Notes: a model not told the origin generated them from the letters alone. Counted from the first letter of the stretch, positions 7,997 to 17,294 are shown. The stretch: DNA of 27,651 bases from Halieaceae bacterium UBA4438 (GCA_002390485.1 DGPO01000128.1:1177-28827), one strand, 5' to 3'. Numbers and translations are program-made.

Positions 7997-9001
7997 GTGC
8001 TTGCTGACCTAACATTCCGAAGTGTTGTAGCCAACGGCGTGACGCTGCGGCTTGCCATGCAAGGTGGTGGGCCTCTGATTATTCTTTGTCACGGCTGGCC
8101 GGAGAGCTGGTACAGCTGGCGGCACCAACTCCCCGTCCTGGCCCAGGCTGGATTTACAGCGGTCGCTTATGACGTGCGGGGGTATGGCGAGTCTGACAAA
8201 CCTCATCAGATCGAGGCGTATACCCTCAAGGAACTCGCGGCCGATGTCATCGGCATCGCTGACGCGCTGTGTTTCGAGCGATTCATCACCATTGGCCATG
8301 ACTGGGGTGGTCCAATCGCGCTTACGACGGCCCTGCTCTACCCTGAGCGCGTTTATGCTACCGGCTCGTTATCAGTTCCCCACTTAACGCGCGCCCCGCT
8401 ACCGACTCTGGATTTGTGGCGAGCGATTTATAAGGACCGATTTTTCTATCAGCTGTACTTTCTCAATGAAGGCACGGCTGAGGCCGAGTTCGAGGCTGAT
8501 TTGGAGACATCGTTGTTCCTCGTTTATACCGCAATCGATGCTCGCGGCATGAAACATCAACAGCACAATAAACAAGGTGGATTTCTGGGTCTTAAAGCCG
8601 CCGATGCCAAACTGCTCGACGGTATGACGCACTTTGATACTTTCCCCGACTGGTTTTCACAGACAGATCTTGATTACCTCGTCAGCCAATTTCAACGCAG
8701 TGGAAAACGCGGTCCTTACAACCGTTATCGGGCGCAGAACCTCGATTGGGAGCAGCTCGCACACCTGAGCGACACGAAGATTTCACAACCCGCGTTTTTC
8801 ATTACCGGAGAGCTGGATCCCGTCAGTCACTTCGTCCCTCTGAGTACGAGCTTTTTAGAGCATGTCAAAAAGAACTACGAAAACCTACTCATTGCCAAAG
8901 AGCTGTCGAATGTTGGCCACTGGACCGCGGAAGAAGCACCCGATGAGGTCAATCGAATACTGATCGACTTTTTATCTCGGATCGATCACTCACTTCACTA
9001 G
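7997..9001 (+). CDS. Alpha/beta hydrolase, soluble epoxide hydrolase type
   Basis: A 334-aa alpha/beta-hydrolase-fold protein. The oxyanion loop HGWPESWYSWR, the nucleophile elbow GHDWGGP with an Asp nucleophile, the acid Asp in GELDP and a catalytic His in NVGHWT are all visible, together with a helical cap region between. Asp rather than Ser as nucleophile, and the HGWP motif, point to an epoxide hydrolase, which opens epoxides to diols through an ester intermediate. Haloalkane dehalogenase is a less likely alternative. No signal peptide is seen. The start is a GTG with no clear Shine-Dalgarno, 32 bases after folD, so cotranscription with folD is likely. It converges on cysS with a 12-base gap. 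Confidence 0.9.
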   Translation: MLADLTFRSVVANGVTLRLAMQGGGPLIILCHGWPESWYSWRHQLPVLAQAGFTAVAYDVRGYGESDKPHQIEAYTLKELAADVIGIADALCFERFITIGHDWGGPIALTTALLYPERVYATGSLSVPHLTRAPLPTLDLWRAIYKDRFFYQLYFLNEGTAEAEFEADLETSLFLVYTAIDARGMKHQQHNKQGGFLGLKAADAKLLDGMTHFDTFPDWFSQTDLDYLVSQFQRSGKRGPYNRYRAQNLDWEQLAHLSDTKISQPAFFITGELDPVSHFVPLSTSFLEHVKKNYENLLIAKELSNVGHWTAEEAPDEVNRILIDFLSRIDHSLH

Positions 9002-9013
9002 GCGACTATTTGA

Positions 9014-10387
9014 CTAGGCTCTTCGCCACGTCGAGCCCGATGCACTGTCTTCAATAACAACGCCCGAATTATTCAGTTCGTCACGAATGGCGTCTGCGCG
9101 CGCAAAGTCTTTTGCCGCCTTCGCACTTGTGCGTTCTGCTAAAAGCGTCTCAATTATGTCTGCTGATAAGGCCTCCGTTCCCCTAAGCTCGAACCACGCA
9201 ACAGGATCATTCGAAAGAATTCCGAGAGCGGCGCCTCCGGCAAGCAAAGCGCTCTTGGCGGCCACGCGCGCGTCTCCGCTTGACTTGTTCAAAGCTTTTG
9301 CCAATTGGTGCAGCTCGGCGATCGCGGCAGGCGAATTGAGGTCATCCAGCAGCGCTCTAAATACCGGTGACGTCTCAACCGGCGCGGCTTGAGCGGCGAC
9401 ATCGCCGGCGTTTCTCAACGCCAAGTAAAAGCTGTCTAATGTGGACTGTGCACTATTGAGAAGTTGCTCAGAAAAGTTAAGTGGTGATCGGTAGTGGGCC
9501 GACAATAGTGCGAACCTCAGTGTCTCGCCCGCATAGTGGTCCAGAAGTTCTCGCACCGTTTTGACATTGCCGAGGCTCTTGGACATCTTTTCCCCGTTCA
9601 TATCGACGTAGGCGTTGTGCATCCAAATACCAACAAAGTCATCGTCATAACCGCAACAGCTTTGCGCGCGCTCGTTCTCGTGGTGTGGGAAGATCAAATC
9701 TCGCCCACCCCCATGAATATCAATATTGTCGCCGAGATGATCGTGAATCATAGCCGAGCACTCTAAATGCCACCCCGGCCGGCCGCGCCCATAAGGACTC
9801 TCCCAACCCGGCTCGTCATCGCTGGAGGGCTTCCACAACACAAAATCACCCGGATGTCGTTTGTAAGACGCGACCTCAACGCGAGCGCCTGCCAACATGT
9901 CGTCGAGATTACGTCCACTAAGTGCCCCGTAGTCGGGCATAGACGTGACGTCAAATAACACGTGACCCTCGGCCTCATAGGCATGTCCCCGGTCAATAAG
10001 ACGTTGAGCAAGATCAAGCATTGCGCCGACGTTCTCCGTGGCGTGTGGCTCTAACGTCGGCGGCAGCGCATTGAGTGCGCGCATGTCCTCTCGAAACTTC
10101 CCTGTAAACTCTTGCGTGACGGTCGAAATATCAGTGCCACGCTCTTTGGCAGCAGTGATGATCTTATCGTCGATGTCTGTGATGTTGCGCGCGTACGTCA
10201 CCTTTGGGTAAAGGCTCCGCAAAACCCGAAATAAGGTATCAAAGACGACAACGGGCCGTGCATTTCCAATGTGCGCAAGGTTGTAAACCGTCGGGCCGCA
10301 AACATAGAATTTTATATGCGTTGCATCAACAGGCGTAAATACCGCTTTAACGCCACTCTCACTGTTCGTCAGAAAAAGCTCAGTCAT
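9014..10387 (-). CDS. cysS: Cysteine--tRNA ligase
   Basis: A 457-aa class I aminoacyl-tRNA synthetase that charges tRNA-Cys. The Rossmann domain carries FYVCGPTVYN, with the first zinc-ligand Cys30, and the HIGH-type motif HIGN at residues 39-42. GWHLECSAM carries the second zinc Cys, and the KMSKS loop reads GEKMSKSLGN. The C-terminal helical anticodon region is complete. The ATG lies inside the end of glnS with an 8-base overlap, so translation is probably coupled to glnS. Confidence 0.98.
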   Translation of the reverse strand: MTELFLTNSESGVKAVFTPVDATHIKFYVCGPTVYNLAHIGNARPVVVFDTLFRVLRSLYPKVTYARNITDIDDKIITAAKERGTDISTVTQEFTGKFREDMRALNALPPTLEPHATENVGAMLDLAQRLIDRGHAYEAEGHVLFDVTSMPDYGALSGRNLDDMLAGARVEVASYKRHPGDFVLWKPSSDDEPGWESPYGRGRPGWHLECSAMIHDHLGDNIDIHGGGRDLIFPHHENERAQSCCGYDDDFVGIWMHNAYVDMNGEKMSKSLGNVKTVRELLDHYAGETLRFALLSAHYRSPLNFSEQLLNSAQSTLDSFYLALRNAGDVAAQAAPVETSPVFRALLDDLNSPAAIAELHQLAKALNKSSGDARVAAKSALLAGGAALGILSNDPVAWFELRGTEALSADIIETLLAERTSAKAAKDFARADAIRDELNNSGVVIEDSASGSTWRRA

Positions 10388-12032
10388 TAGTCACCCACGT
10401 ATCGCGCAAACCAATCACTTTATTGAATACAGGTTGCTCGCTGCTGTGGTCATAACGATCCGCAATAAAATAGCCCTCGCGTTCAAACTGATAACGTGCC
10501 TCAGGCACTGCATACGCCAACGAAGCCTCGAGAAAAGCCGTGCTTGTCGTCAACGAATTCTGATTAATCACTTGATCGAAATCTTCGGCGCTAGAGGGAT
10601 CTGAAACCGCAAATAACCGGTCATAACTGCGAATTTCGGCCTCGACAGCATTCGACTGATCGACCCAATGAATCACCCCTTTAGCCTTGACGCCGTCATC
10701 CGGATCCTCACCAAGCGTTTGAGGGACCACGGTGGCGTAAACCTTCGTAACTTCGCCGTGGACATCCACGTCGCAACGCTCTGCCTCGATCACATAACCG
10801 CCGCGCAGCCGAACCCGTTTACCCACCACGAGGCGTTTAAATTTCTTGTTCGCCTCCTGTCTAAAGTCCTCCCGATCGATCCATATGTTGCGACTCAGAG
10901 TGACCTCTCTTCGACCCATAGTCTCGTCCGCGGGATGATTCGCAACACTCAATATCTCAGTTGCCGCTAAATTTGTGAGTTCAAGCGCCAGTGGGTTCAG
11001 CACGGCCATTGCGCGTGGCGCATGGACATTGAGATCATTACGCACGGCGCTCTCAAGCATACCGACGTCGACCACACCGTCCGAGCGTGACGTCCCCACC
11101 TCTTCGCAAAAGTGCCGCAACGCCTCAGGTGAATACCCGCGGCGACGCATACCGGCAATTGTCGGCATTCTGGGGTCATCCCAGCCGGCGACGGCCCCCG
11201 AATCGACCAGTAACTTTAACTTTCGCTTACTCGTTACGGTGTAATTCACATTCAAACGGGCAAATTCGTACTGACGAGGACGCGAGGGAACGGGCAAGCA
11301 CTCAATAAACCAGTCGTAAAGTGGCTTGTGATCTTCGAACTCAAGTGTGCAAATCGAATGTGAGATACCTTCAATTGCGTCCTCTTGCCCGTGTGCAAAG
11401 TCGTAAGTGGGATAGATCACCCAATCGTCGCCCGTCTGATGGTGGGTCACACGACGAATGCGATATAGCGTGGGATCACGGAGATTGATGTTCGGTGATG
11501 ACATATCAATCTTTGCCCGCAACACACGTTCACCGTCTTCGTACTCTCCTGCTCGCATTGCTTCGAACAACGTCCGATTTTCGGCGACTGTTCGATCTCT
11601 GTACGGGCTATTTTTTCCGGGTTCGGTGAGCGTCCCACGATAGGTTCGTGCTTCGTCAGCACTCAAATCGCAAACATAGGCTCTTCCGGTATCGATCAAG
11701 AAGACTGCCCAGTCAAACAACTGACCAAAATAGCTCGACGCGTAACGGGTTTCACCCTGCCACTCGTAACCCAGCCACCGAACATCCTCTTCAATGGCAT
11801 CTATAAAAGTCTGGCTCTCCTTTTCAGGATTCGTATCGTCAAACCGAAGATTACAGCGACCACCGTACTGCTGCGCCAAGCCAAAGTTCACAGTAATTGA
11901 CTTGGCGTGACCGATATGGAGAAAACCATTGGGTTCTGGCGGAAACCGCGTGACGACCCGATCGACGAGCCCCTGATCAAGATCACTTTGAATTTGGGTT
12001 CTCAGAAAATTGCTGCGAAGTTCTGTATCCAT
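10380..12032 (-). CDS. glnS: Glutamine--tRNA ligase
   Basis: A 550-aa class I synthetase that charges tRNA-Gln, very similar throughout to the E. coli enzyme. The N-terminal segment PPEPNGFLHIGHAKSI carries HIGH at residues 39-42. The KMSKS loop reads VTSKRK, and the C-terminal beta-barrel anticodon-binding domain ends GLRDTWV. A purine-rich AGG element precedes the ATG. It is first in a glnS-cysS pair and divergent from ppiB across 151 bases. Direct glutaminylation implies this organism does not rely only on the transamidation route for Gln-tRNA, as is usual in gammaproteobacteria. Confidence 0.98.
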   Translation of the reverse strand: MDTELRSNFLRTQIQSDLDQGLVDRVVTRFPPEPNGFLHIGHAKSITVNFGLAQQYGGRCNLRFDDTNPEKESQTFIDAIEEDVRWLGYEWQGETRYASSYFGQLFDWAVFLIDTGRAYVCDLSADEARTYRGTLTEPGKNSPYRDRTVAENRTLFEAMRAGEYEDGERVLRAKIDMSSPNINLRDPTLYRIRRVTHHQTGDDWVIYPTYDFAHGQEDAIEGISHSICTLEFEDHKPLYDWFIECLPVPSRPRQYEFARLNVNYTVTSKRKLKLLVDSGAVAGWDDPRMPTIAGMRRRGYSPEALRHFCEEVGTSRSDGVVDVGMLESAVRNDLNVHAPRAMAVLNPLALELTNLAATEILSVANHPADETMGRREVTLSRNIWIDREDFRQEANKKFKRLVVGKRVRLRGGYVIEAERCDVDVHGEVTKVYATVVPQTLGEDPDDGVKAKGVIHWVDQSNAVEAEIRSYDRLFAVSDPSSAEDFDQVINQNSLTTSTAFLEASLAYAVPEARYQFEREGYFIADRYDHSSEQPVFNKVIGLRDTWVTND

Positions 12033-12144
12033 GGGCCTGACCTTTCTACGAGGCGCGAGTTTATCAAGTGATGGAGATCAAGTCAGTTGCACTTAAGCGC
12101 ACGAGGCTGGTAGTAATTTACTCGAATGCTCTTGAGCGACCCTG

Positions 12145-12150
12145 TATGAT
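12145..12150 (+). promoter_or_regulatory. Candidate -10 element for ppiB-lpxH
   Basis: TATGAT (5 of 6 to the sigma70 consensus) is preceded directly by TG and sits about 34 bases before the ppiB ATG. No good -35 is found at 17 +/- 1 bases, so this is a weak call. The rest of the glnS-ppiB gap (12033-12183) shows only a poor match for a minus-strand glnS promoter (CTGACT, 17 bases, TAAACT). Confidence 0.35.
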
Positions 12151-12183
12151 CCGCGCTTTCCCATTTTATAGACGGTATCCGGC

Positions 12184-12696
12184 ATGGCAATGACACGCGT
12201 ATTAGTAAAAACTCTTCTCGGTGACATGACACTCGAATTAGACGGAGACAAGGCACCCGCAACGGTGGCCAACTTTGTAGCATACGCAGAAAGCGGGCAC
12301 TACGACGGCACTATTTTTCATCGCGTGATTAACAACTTTATGATTCAAGGTGGCGGATTCGACGCCGATATGGGTCAGAAAACATCAAACGATCCGATCC
12401 AAAACGAGGCAAACAACGGGCTTAAAAATGACCGTGGCACGGTCGCCATGGCGCGAACAATGGACCCACACTCGGCCACCGCACAGTTTTTTATCAATGT
12501 CTCTGACAACGACTTCTTAAATTTTTCGGGCGAAAACATGCAGGGCTGGGGCTATGCGGTATTTGGTCGTGTGGTCGCCGGCGAAGACGTGCTCGATAAG
12601 ATTCGTGTCGTGCCCACAGGCAGCCAAGCAGGTCATCAGGACGTACCCAACGACCCGATTGTTATCGAGTCTGTGTCGGTACTCGCTGACGCATAA
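12184..12696 (+). CDS. ppiB: Peptidyl-prolyl cis-trans isomerase B (cyclophilin)
   Basis: A 170-aa cytoplasmic cyclophilin that catalyses proline isomerisation during folding. The core motifs [30 protein letters not shown] and TAQFFINV match E. coli PpiB closely, and no signal peptide is present, which argues against the periplasmic paralogue. The start may be the ATG at 12184 or the ATG two codons later at 12190; no strong Shine-Dalgarno decides. Its TAA stop overlaps the ATG of lpxH by one base (TAATG), implying translational coupling, and the ppiB-lpxH pair is also conserved in Pseudomonas. Confidence 0.97.
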   Translation: MAMTRVLVKTLLGDMTLELDGDKAPATVANFVAYAESGHYDGTIFHRVINNFMIQGGGFDADMGQKTSNDPIQNEANNGLKNDRGTVAMARTMDPHSATAQFFINVSDNDFLNFSGENMQGWGYAVFGRVVAGEDVLDKIRVVPTGSQAGHQDVPNDPIVIESVSVLADA

Positions 12697-13406
12697 TGGC
12701 CAACACCCTCTTCGTCAGTGATCTGCATCTGAGTGAAGAGACGGACCATATCGAGCAAGGTTTCTATCGATTCCTGGACAATGAAGGTGAGATCGCTCGC
12801 CTTTTTTTGTTGGGCGATATTTTTGAAGCCTGGATTGGTGATGATGATGACAGCGATCTGGTAAGACGTTTCGCCCACGCATTGACTGCGCGTGCTCAGC
12901 GTGGGACACGTATTTTCTTTACCCCTGGTAACCGCGATTTTTTACTCGGCGCAGACTACTTGTCACAGTTTGGTGGCACGCGGCTCGAAGACGAGGTCTG
13001 TGTAGAGGTCGCAGGCTCGCAAGCACTGCTCATGCACGGCGATACACTGTGTACTGACGACACCGACTACCTCAAATTCAGAGCGCTTGTTCACAGTCCC
13101 CAGTGGCAGGCGGAAATGCTAGCAAAACCTCTCCAGGAACGTCGTGCGTTGGCTCAGCAACTGCGCGCCATGAGCATGGATGCGGCCAGTAACAAGGCGG
13201 AAGACATCATGGACGTCAATGACCTGGCGGTCGAGGACGCCCTCGAGCGACATTGTGTGGCTCGTTTAATACACGGCCACACGCACAGACCCCAGCGTCA
13301 TCGTCTAGCTGATGCGGAGCGCATTGTCTTGGGCGACTGGACGTCTACCGGCTGGTGCTTGCGCGACAACGGAGTCACGTTAGCGCTCGAGCAATTTCCA
13401 CTCTAG
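12696..13406 (+). CDS. lpxH: UDP-2,3-diacylglucosamine diphosphatase
   Basis: A 236-aa metallophosphoesterase that cleaves UDP-2,3-diacylglucosamine to lipid X and UMP in lipid A synthesis, acting at the inner face of the cytoplasmic membrane. The calcineurin-like metal motifs are all present: SDLHL (Asp9, His11), LLGDIFE, GNRDF, MHGDTLC and a C-terminal HGHTHRP. Length is close to the E. coli protein (about 240 aa). Start overlaps the ppiB stop. The stop abuts the convergent miaE stop with no intervening base. Confidence 0.97.
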   Translation: MANTLFVSDLHLSEETDHIEQGFYRFLDNEGEIARLFLLGDIFEAWIGDDDDSDLVRRFAHALTARAQRGTRIFFTPGNRDFLLGADYLSQFGGTRLEDEVCVEVAGSQALLMHGDTLCTDDTDYLKFRALVHSPQWQAEMLAKPLQERRALAQQLRAMSMDAASNKAEDIMDVNDLAVEDALERHCVARLIHGHTHRPQRHRLADAERIVLGDWTSTGWCLRDNGVTLALEQFPL

Positions 13407-14015
13407 TTACAGCGCGGGGACGCCACTATGAAAACGCATCTCCCTGTCCTCGCCTTCAATCAGCTGCTTCTCTAATACTCGAAATACGTCTAGCCTCTCA
13501 GCGACGGCGGCGGAAGACTCGACTTTGTGTGCAAGCGCAAGGTAGTCACTGAAGTGACGCGATTCGCTTTTAAGAAGCGAGCCATAAAAGTCACTGAGCT
13601 CTCGATCGACATGTGGCGCCAGCGCTGCAAAACGCTCGCAAGATCGTGCCTCAATCAGCGCACCCACAATCAACGTATCTACAAGCTTGTGCGGCTCCTT
13701 TTTCCTCACACTGGTGTGCAGCGACTGAGCATACCGAGACGCAGTGACTGTCTCGTATCGAATGCCGCGCTGCGTCATGAGCTTGAGCACCTGCTCGAAG
13801 TGACGTAACTCTTCCCTCGCCAGCCGCGACATCTTATTTAACAAGCCTGTATTTTCTGTGTAACGGTGCATTAGGCTCATGGCCGTTGCGGCGGCTTTTT
13901 TCTCGCAGTTTGCGTGATCGATGAGTAAAACAGGCAAGGACTCAACCGCAACCTCGACCCAAGACGCGGGTGTTCTGCAGGGTAGAAAGTCGTAGATACG
14001 GGATAAGTCGGTCAT
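13407..14015 (-). CDS. miaE: tRNA-(ms2io6A)-hydroxylase
   Basis: A 202-aa ferritin-like di-iron monooxygenase that hydroxylates the isopentenyl side chain of ms2i6A37 in tRNAs reading UNN codons. Iron-ligand motifs are visible: Glu38 in NCEKKAA, the EELRH pair Glu69/His72, and a second set around IEARSCERF and SESRHF. A longer frame begins at 14111 but would overlap the upstream DUF1289 gene by 77 bases. The ATG at 14015 gives the normal family N-terminus (MTDLSRIYDFL) 19 bases after the DUF1289 stop. The two genes are probably cotranscribed. Confidence 0.93.
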   Translation of the reverse strand: MTDLSRIYDFLPCRTPASWVEVAVESLPVLLIDHANCEKKAAATAMSLMHRYTENTGLLNKMSRLAREELRHFEQVLKLMTQRGIRYETVTASRYAQSLHTSVRKKEPHKLVDTLIVGALIEARSCERFAALAPHVDRELSDFYGSLLKSESRHFSDYLALAHKVESSAAVAERLDVFRVLEKQLIEGEDREMRFHSGVPAL

Positions 14016-14034
14016 CGTTATTCGTCTTGTTTCG

Positions 14035-14523
14035 TCATTTTCCGGCAAAAAGGTCGGGGGTCGCCAGATAGCGATCATAGTGCGCGGTGGACAGCACCCA
14101 AAAGTCCTCATCGATCTGATCGCGCAGTTGTAAAAGCGTCAGGTCCGCCCACTCACCGTGCACTCTAAACCCGTACTTGCTGGCATCTTTAATTTGACCC
14201 GCACCCGCTCGCAGGAGCTGAAATAACCAGCAATACTCATCGTGATCAGCGGCATAGCGCACTTGCTGTGTATCCAACTGCCACTTCAATAGCTCACGGT
14301 CCGTCACCGTACATTTAAGCGCGCAGGCCTGCGATAAAAATCCCGATAACCGTTTGTCAACAAAGCGCTTCTCCTCTTGGGTGTACCCGTTCCAGTCAAT
14401 CACCTCATGGCTGAAGCGCTTGCAACCTCGGCACACACTGTCGCCAATCCCCGTCGAACACACCCCAATGCAGGGTGTTCGTATGGGTTCGAGATTAATT
14501 TGAGGAGAATTACCCGTCGACAT
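14035..14523 (-). CDS. DUF1289-domain protein with extra C-terminal region
   Basis: A 162-aa protein of unknown function. The N-terminal part (about residues 17-60) is a DUF1289 domain with four cysteines in the pattern PCIGVC...VCRGCKR, followed by the WNGYTQEEK helix; it looks like a small metal- or cluster-binding fold. The remaining roughly 100 residues have no motif I recognise and are rich in aromatic and charged residues. A GTG at 14547 would add eight residues; the ATG at 14523 is preferred but neither has a clear Shine-Dalgarno. It lies directly upstream of miaE in the same direction and divergent from acnB. Confidence 0.8.
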   Translation of the reverse strand: MSTGNSPQINLEPIRTPCIGVCSTGIGDSVCRGCKRFSHEVIDWNGYTQEEKRFVDKRLSGFLSQACALKCTVTDRELLKWQLDTQQVRYAADHDEYCWLFQLLRAGAGQIKDASKYGFRVHGEWADLTLLQLRDQIDEDFWVLSTAHYDRYLATPDLFAGK

Positions 14524-14576
14524 GACGCGAGAGTCTAGGATAAACACCGCATGAATGCACAGAATTGATCGAATCG

Positions 14577-14606
14577 CTGTCGACAGACCTGGTCACAAGC
14601 TATAAT
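14577..14606 (+). promoter_or_regulatory. Candidate acnB promoter with a 10-base palindrome
   Basis: A perfect -10 TATAAT (14601-14606) follows TCGACA (14580-14585, 5 of 6 to the -35 consensus) with a short 15-base spacer. The -35 match lies inside the perfect palindrome CTGTCGACAG (14577-14586), which may be a regulator site. The leader to the GTG start is about 70 nt and contains a GCGC-flanked A-rich stretch (14611-14628). The ribosome-binding site is AGAGGG just upstream of 14682. Confidence 0.55.
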
Positions 14607-14681
14607 TCCTGCGCTAAAAAAGGGCGCGCTTAAAAACACCGAGCCGACGCCGTCACACATTCTGGGGAAGAGGGAAATTCC

Positions 14682-17294
14682 GTGCTTGAAGCTTATCGAA
14701 ATCACGTAGCCGACCGTGAGGCTATTAATATTCCACCGAAGCCATTGTCAGCGCAGCAAGTTGCTGACCTTGTCGAACTGCTTAAAGCGCCTCCTAGTGG
14801 CGAAGAGTCTTATTTGCTCGACCTGATCTCGAGTCGCGTACCGCCCGGCGTGGATGAGGCAGCCTACGTGAAGGCTGCTTTTCTCTCAGACATTGCCCTG
14901 GGCAAAGTCGACTGCCCGATTATCGATAAAGCGAAGGCGATTGATTTACTCGGTGATATGCACGGCGGTTACAATATTGAAACACTGGTGACGCTGTTGA
15001 AAGATGCCGAGCTCGCAGGCCTCGCGGCCACAGAGCTCAAGCACACACTGCTGATGTTTGACGCGTTCTATGATGTCGCCAGCCTCGCCAAAGACGGCAA
15101 TAAACACGCGCAAGAAGTAATGCAGTCTTGGGCAGATGCGGAGTGGTTTACCCGCCGCGAAACGCTGCCCGAATCGCTCAAGATGGTCGTGTTCAAAGTG
15201 ACTGGGGAGACGAATACGGACGATCTTTCTCCCGCTCCGGATGCGTGGTCTCGCCCCGATATTCCACTGCACGCTCGCGCGATGTACAAAATGACGCGCG
15301 ACGGCCTGGAGCCAGAGGAACACGGCAGCGTGGGCCCCATGGCTCAAATTGACGCCGTAAGAGCGAGCGGATTGCCGGTAGCGTTTGTCGGCGATGTAGT
15401 CGGCACGGGGTCTTCGCGAAAGTCAGCGGCAAATAGCGTGCTCTGGTACTTTGGACAGCCCGTCACAGGGGTGCCCAACAAGCAAATGGGTGGTGTCTGC
15501 ATCGGTGAAAAGATCGCACCTATTTTTTACAACACCATGGAAGACGCGGGGGCGCTCGTCTTTGAGGCACCCGTCGAGAAAATGGCGATGGGAGACATCA
15601 TCGACATTAGAGTCTATGACGGACAAGTGCTTAATGCTGACGGCGACGTGATTTCAGAGTTTGAGCTGCGCTCGGACGTGTTGCTCGATGAAGTACGTGC
15701 CGGTGGCCGAATAAACCTGATCATCGGCCGCGGCTTAACGGCAAAGGCAAGAGACGCACTCGGACTTGGAGAGAGTACGCTCTTCCGAACACCCGAAATG
15801 CCCGCCGATACTGACACAGGCTTCACGCTGGCGCAGAAAATGGTAGGCCGCGCCTGCGGCGTTGCAGGTGTGCGTCCTGGGACCTACTGCGAACCTAAAA
15901 TGACGACGGTTGGCTCTCAAGACACCACGGGGCCGATGACTCGCGATGAACTGCAAGATCTGGCCTGTCTCGGGTTCTCAGCGGACCTCACCATGCAGTC
16001 CTTTTGCCACACCGCGGCATACCCAAAACCCGTCGACATTGAGACGCAACACTCCTTACCCGACTTTATTCGCAACCGCGGAGGCGTCTCACTGCGCCCC
16101 GGGGACGGCATTATCCACAGCTGGCTTAACCGGATGTTATTGCCGGATACCGTTGGTACAGGGGGCGACTCGCACACCCGTTTTCCACTGGGCATTTCGT
16201 TTCCCGCAGGCTCTGGCCTCGTCGCATTTGCCGCGGCAACAGGCGTCATGCCACTCGATATGCCTGAGTCTGTGCTAGTGCGATTTAAAGGCGAAATGCA
16301 ACCGGGCATAACACTGCGAGACCTGGTGCACGCTATTCCCTACTACGCCATTCAGGAAGGGCTGCTGACGGTCGAGAAAAAAGGCAAAAAGAATATTTTC
16401 TCAGGCCGTATCCTTGAAATCGAAGGTCTTGAAGATCTGACTGTAGAGCAAGCGTTTGAACTCTCAGACGCCTCCGCTGAGCGTTCAGCTGCTGGCTGCA
16501 CCATTAAGTTGTCAGAGGACACCATTGGCAGTTACTTGAAGTCAAACGTGGTTCTCCTGCGCGCAATGATCGCCGAGGGCTATGGTGACCCTCGAACCTT
16601 GGAGCGTCGCGTGCGCAACATGGAAACCTGGATAGAAACCCCCGACCTGCTTCAAGCCGACGTCGATGCGGAGTATGCGGCCGTCATCGAAATTGATCTT
16701 GCTCAGGTCAACGAGCCGGTGGTCTGCGCACCCAATGATCCAGACGATGCACGTCTCCTCAGTCAAGTCGCCGGTGATCAGGTCGATGAAGTGTTCATTG
16801 GCAGTTGCATGACCAACATTGGCCACTTCCGTGCCACTGGCAAGTTACTCGACCAGCACACGGGAGGTGTGGCGGCGCGTATGTGGATTTGCCCACCCAC
16901 CCGCATGGACGAACACCAGCTCATGGAGGAAGGCTACTACGCAATCTTTGGACGTTCCGGCGCACGCACTGAGATGCCCGGTTGCTCGCTGTGCATGGGG
17001 AATCAGGCGCGGGTTGCGCCAAAGTCCACGGTGCTTTCTACCTCGACGAGAAACTTTCCGAATCGTTTAGGCGAGGGTTCTAACGTGTATCTCACGTCCG
17101 CTGAGCTTGCAGCTGTGGGCGCCATTTTAGGTCGCCTACCCTCGGTGGAAGAGTATCTTGGCTTCGCTGAAAAGCTTGATTCAATGTCAGCTGAGATCTA
17201 CCGGTACATGAACTTCAACGAGATACAGAGCTTTCAGGCGCTGGCTAAGGACGGCCAACGGATTGCCGCTGCACTCATTGAGGAAGTTGCTTAG
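14682..17294 (+). CDS. acnB: Bifunctional aconitate hydratase 2 / 2-methylisocitrate dehydratase
   Basis: An 870-aa AcnB, the main TCA-cycle aconitase, carrying a labile 4Fe-4S cluster; AcnB proteins can also hydrate 2-methyl-cis-aconitate. The sequence follows E. coli AcnB (865 aa) almost end to end: a HEAT-like N-terminal domain, the swivel domain with the GSSRKSA loop near residue 243, and cluster ligands Cys709 (IGSCMTN), Cys768 and Cys771 (GCSLCMG). The start is GTG with an AGAGGG site; the MLEAYRNHVA N-terminus supports it. Apo-AcnB is an RNA-binding regulator in E. coli, so the same is possible here. A strong stem-loop follows the stop. Confidence 0.98.
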   Translation: MLEAYRNHVADREAINIPPKPLSAQQVADLVELLKAPPSGEESYLLDLISSRVPPGVDEAAYVKAAFLSDIALGKVDCPIIDKAKAIDLLGDMHGGYNIETLVTLLKDAELAGLAATELKHTLLMFDAFYDVASLAKDGNKHAQEVMQSWADAEWFTRRETLPESLKMVVFKVTGETNTDDLSPAPDAWSRPDIPLHARAMYKMTRDGLEPEEHGSVGPMAQIDAVRASGLPVAFVGDVVGTGSSRKSAANSVLWYFGQPVTGVPNKQMGGVCIGEKIAPIFYNTMEDAGALVFEAPVEKMAMGDIIDIRVYDGQVLNADGDVISEFELRSDVLLDEVRAGGRINLIIGRGLTAKARDALGLGESTLFRTPEMPADTDTGFTLAQKMVGRACGVAGVRPGTYCEPKMTTVGSQDTTGPMTRDELQDLACLGFSADLTMQSFCHTAAYPKPVDIETQHSLPDFIRNRGGVSLRPGDGIIHSWLNRMLLPDTVGTGGDSHTRFPLGISFPAGSGLVAFAAATGVMPLDMPESVLVRFKGEMQPGITLRDLVHAIPYYAIQEGLLTVEKKGKKNIFSGRILEIEGLEDLTVEQAFELSDASAERSAAGCTIKLSEDTIGSYLKSNVVLLRAMIAEGYGDPRTLERRVRNMETWIETPDLLQADVDAEYAAVIEIDLAQVNEPVVCAPNDPDDARLLSQVAGDQVDEVFIGSCMTNIGHFRATGKLLDQHTGGVAARMWICPPTRMDEHQLMEEGYYAIFGRSGARTEMPGCSLCMGNQARVAPKSTVLSTSTRNFPNRLGEGSNVYLTSAELAAVGAILGRLPSVEEYLGFAEKLDSMSAEIYRYMNFNEIQSFQALAKDGQRIAAALIEEVA

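Noticed and set aside
11224..11244. GlnRS KMSKS loop reading VTSKRK instead of VMSKRK as a defect
   Set aside because: The Ser-Lys-Arg-Lys core is intact, and I recall the Thr variant in other gammaproteobacterial GlnRS proteins.
14016..14111. Longer miaE frame starting at 14111
   Set aside because: It would overlap the DUF1289 coding region by 77 bases, and the extra 32 residues do not resemble the MiaE N-terminus.
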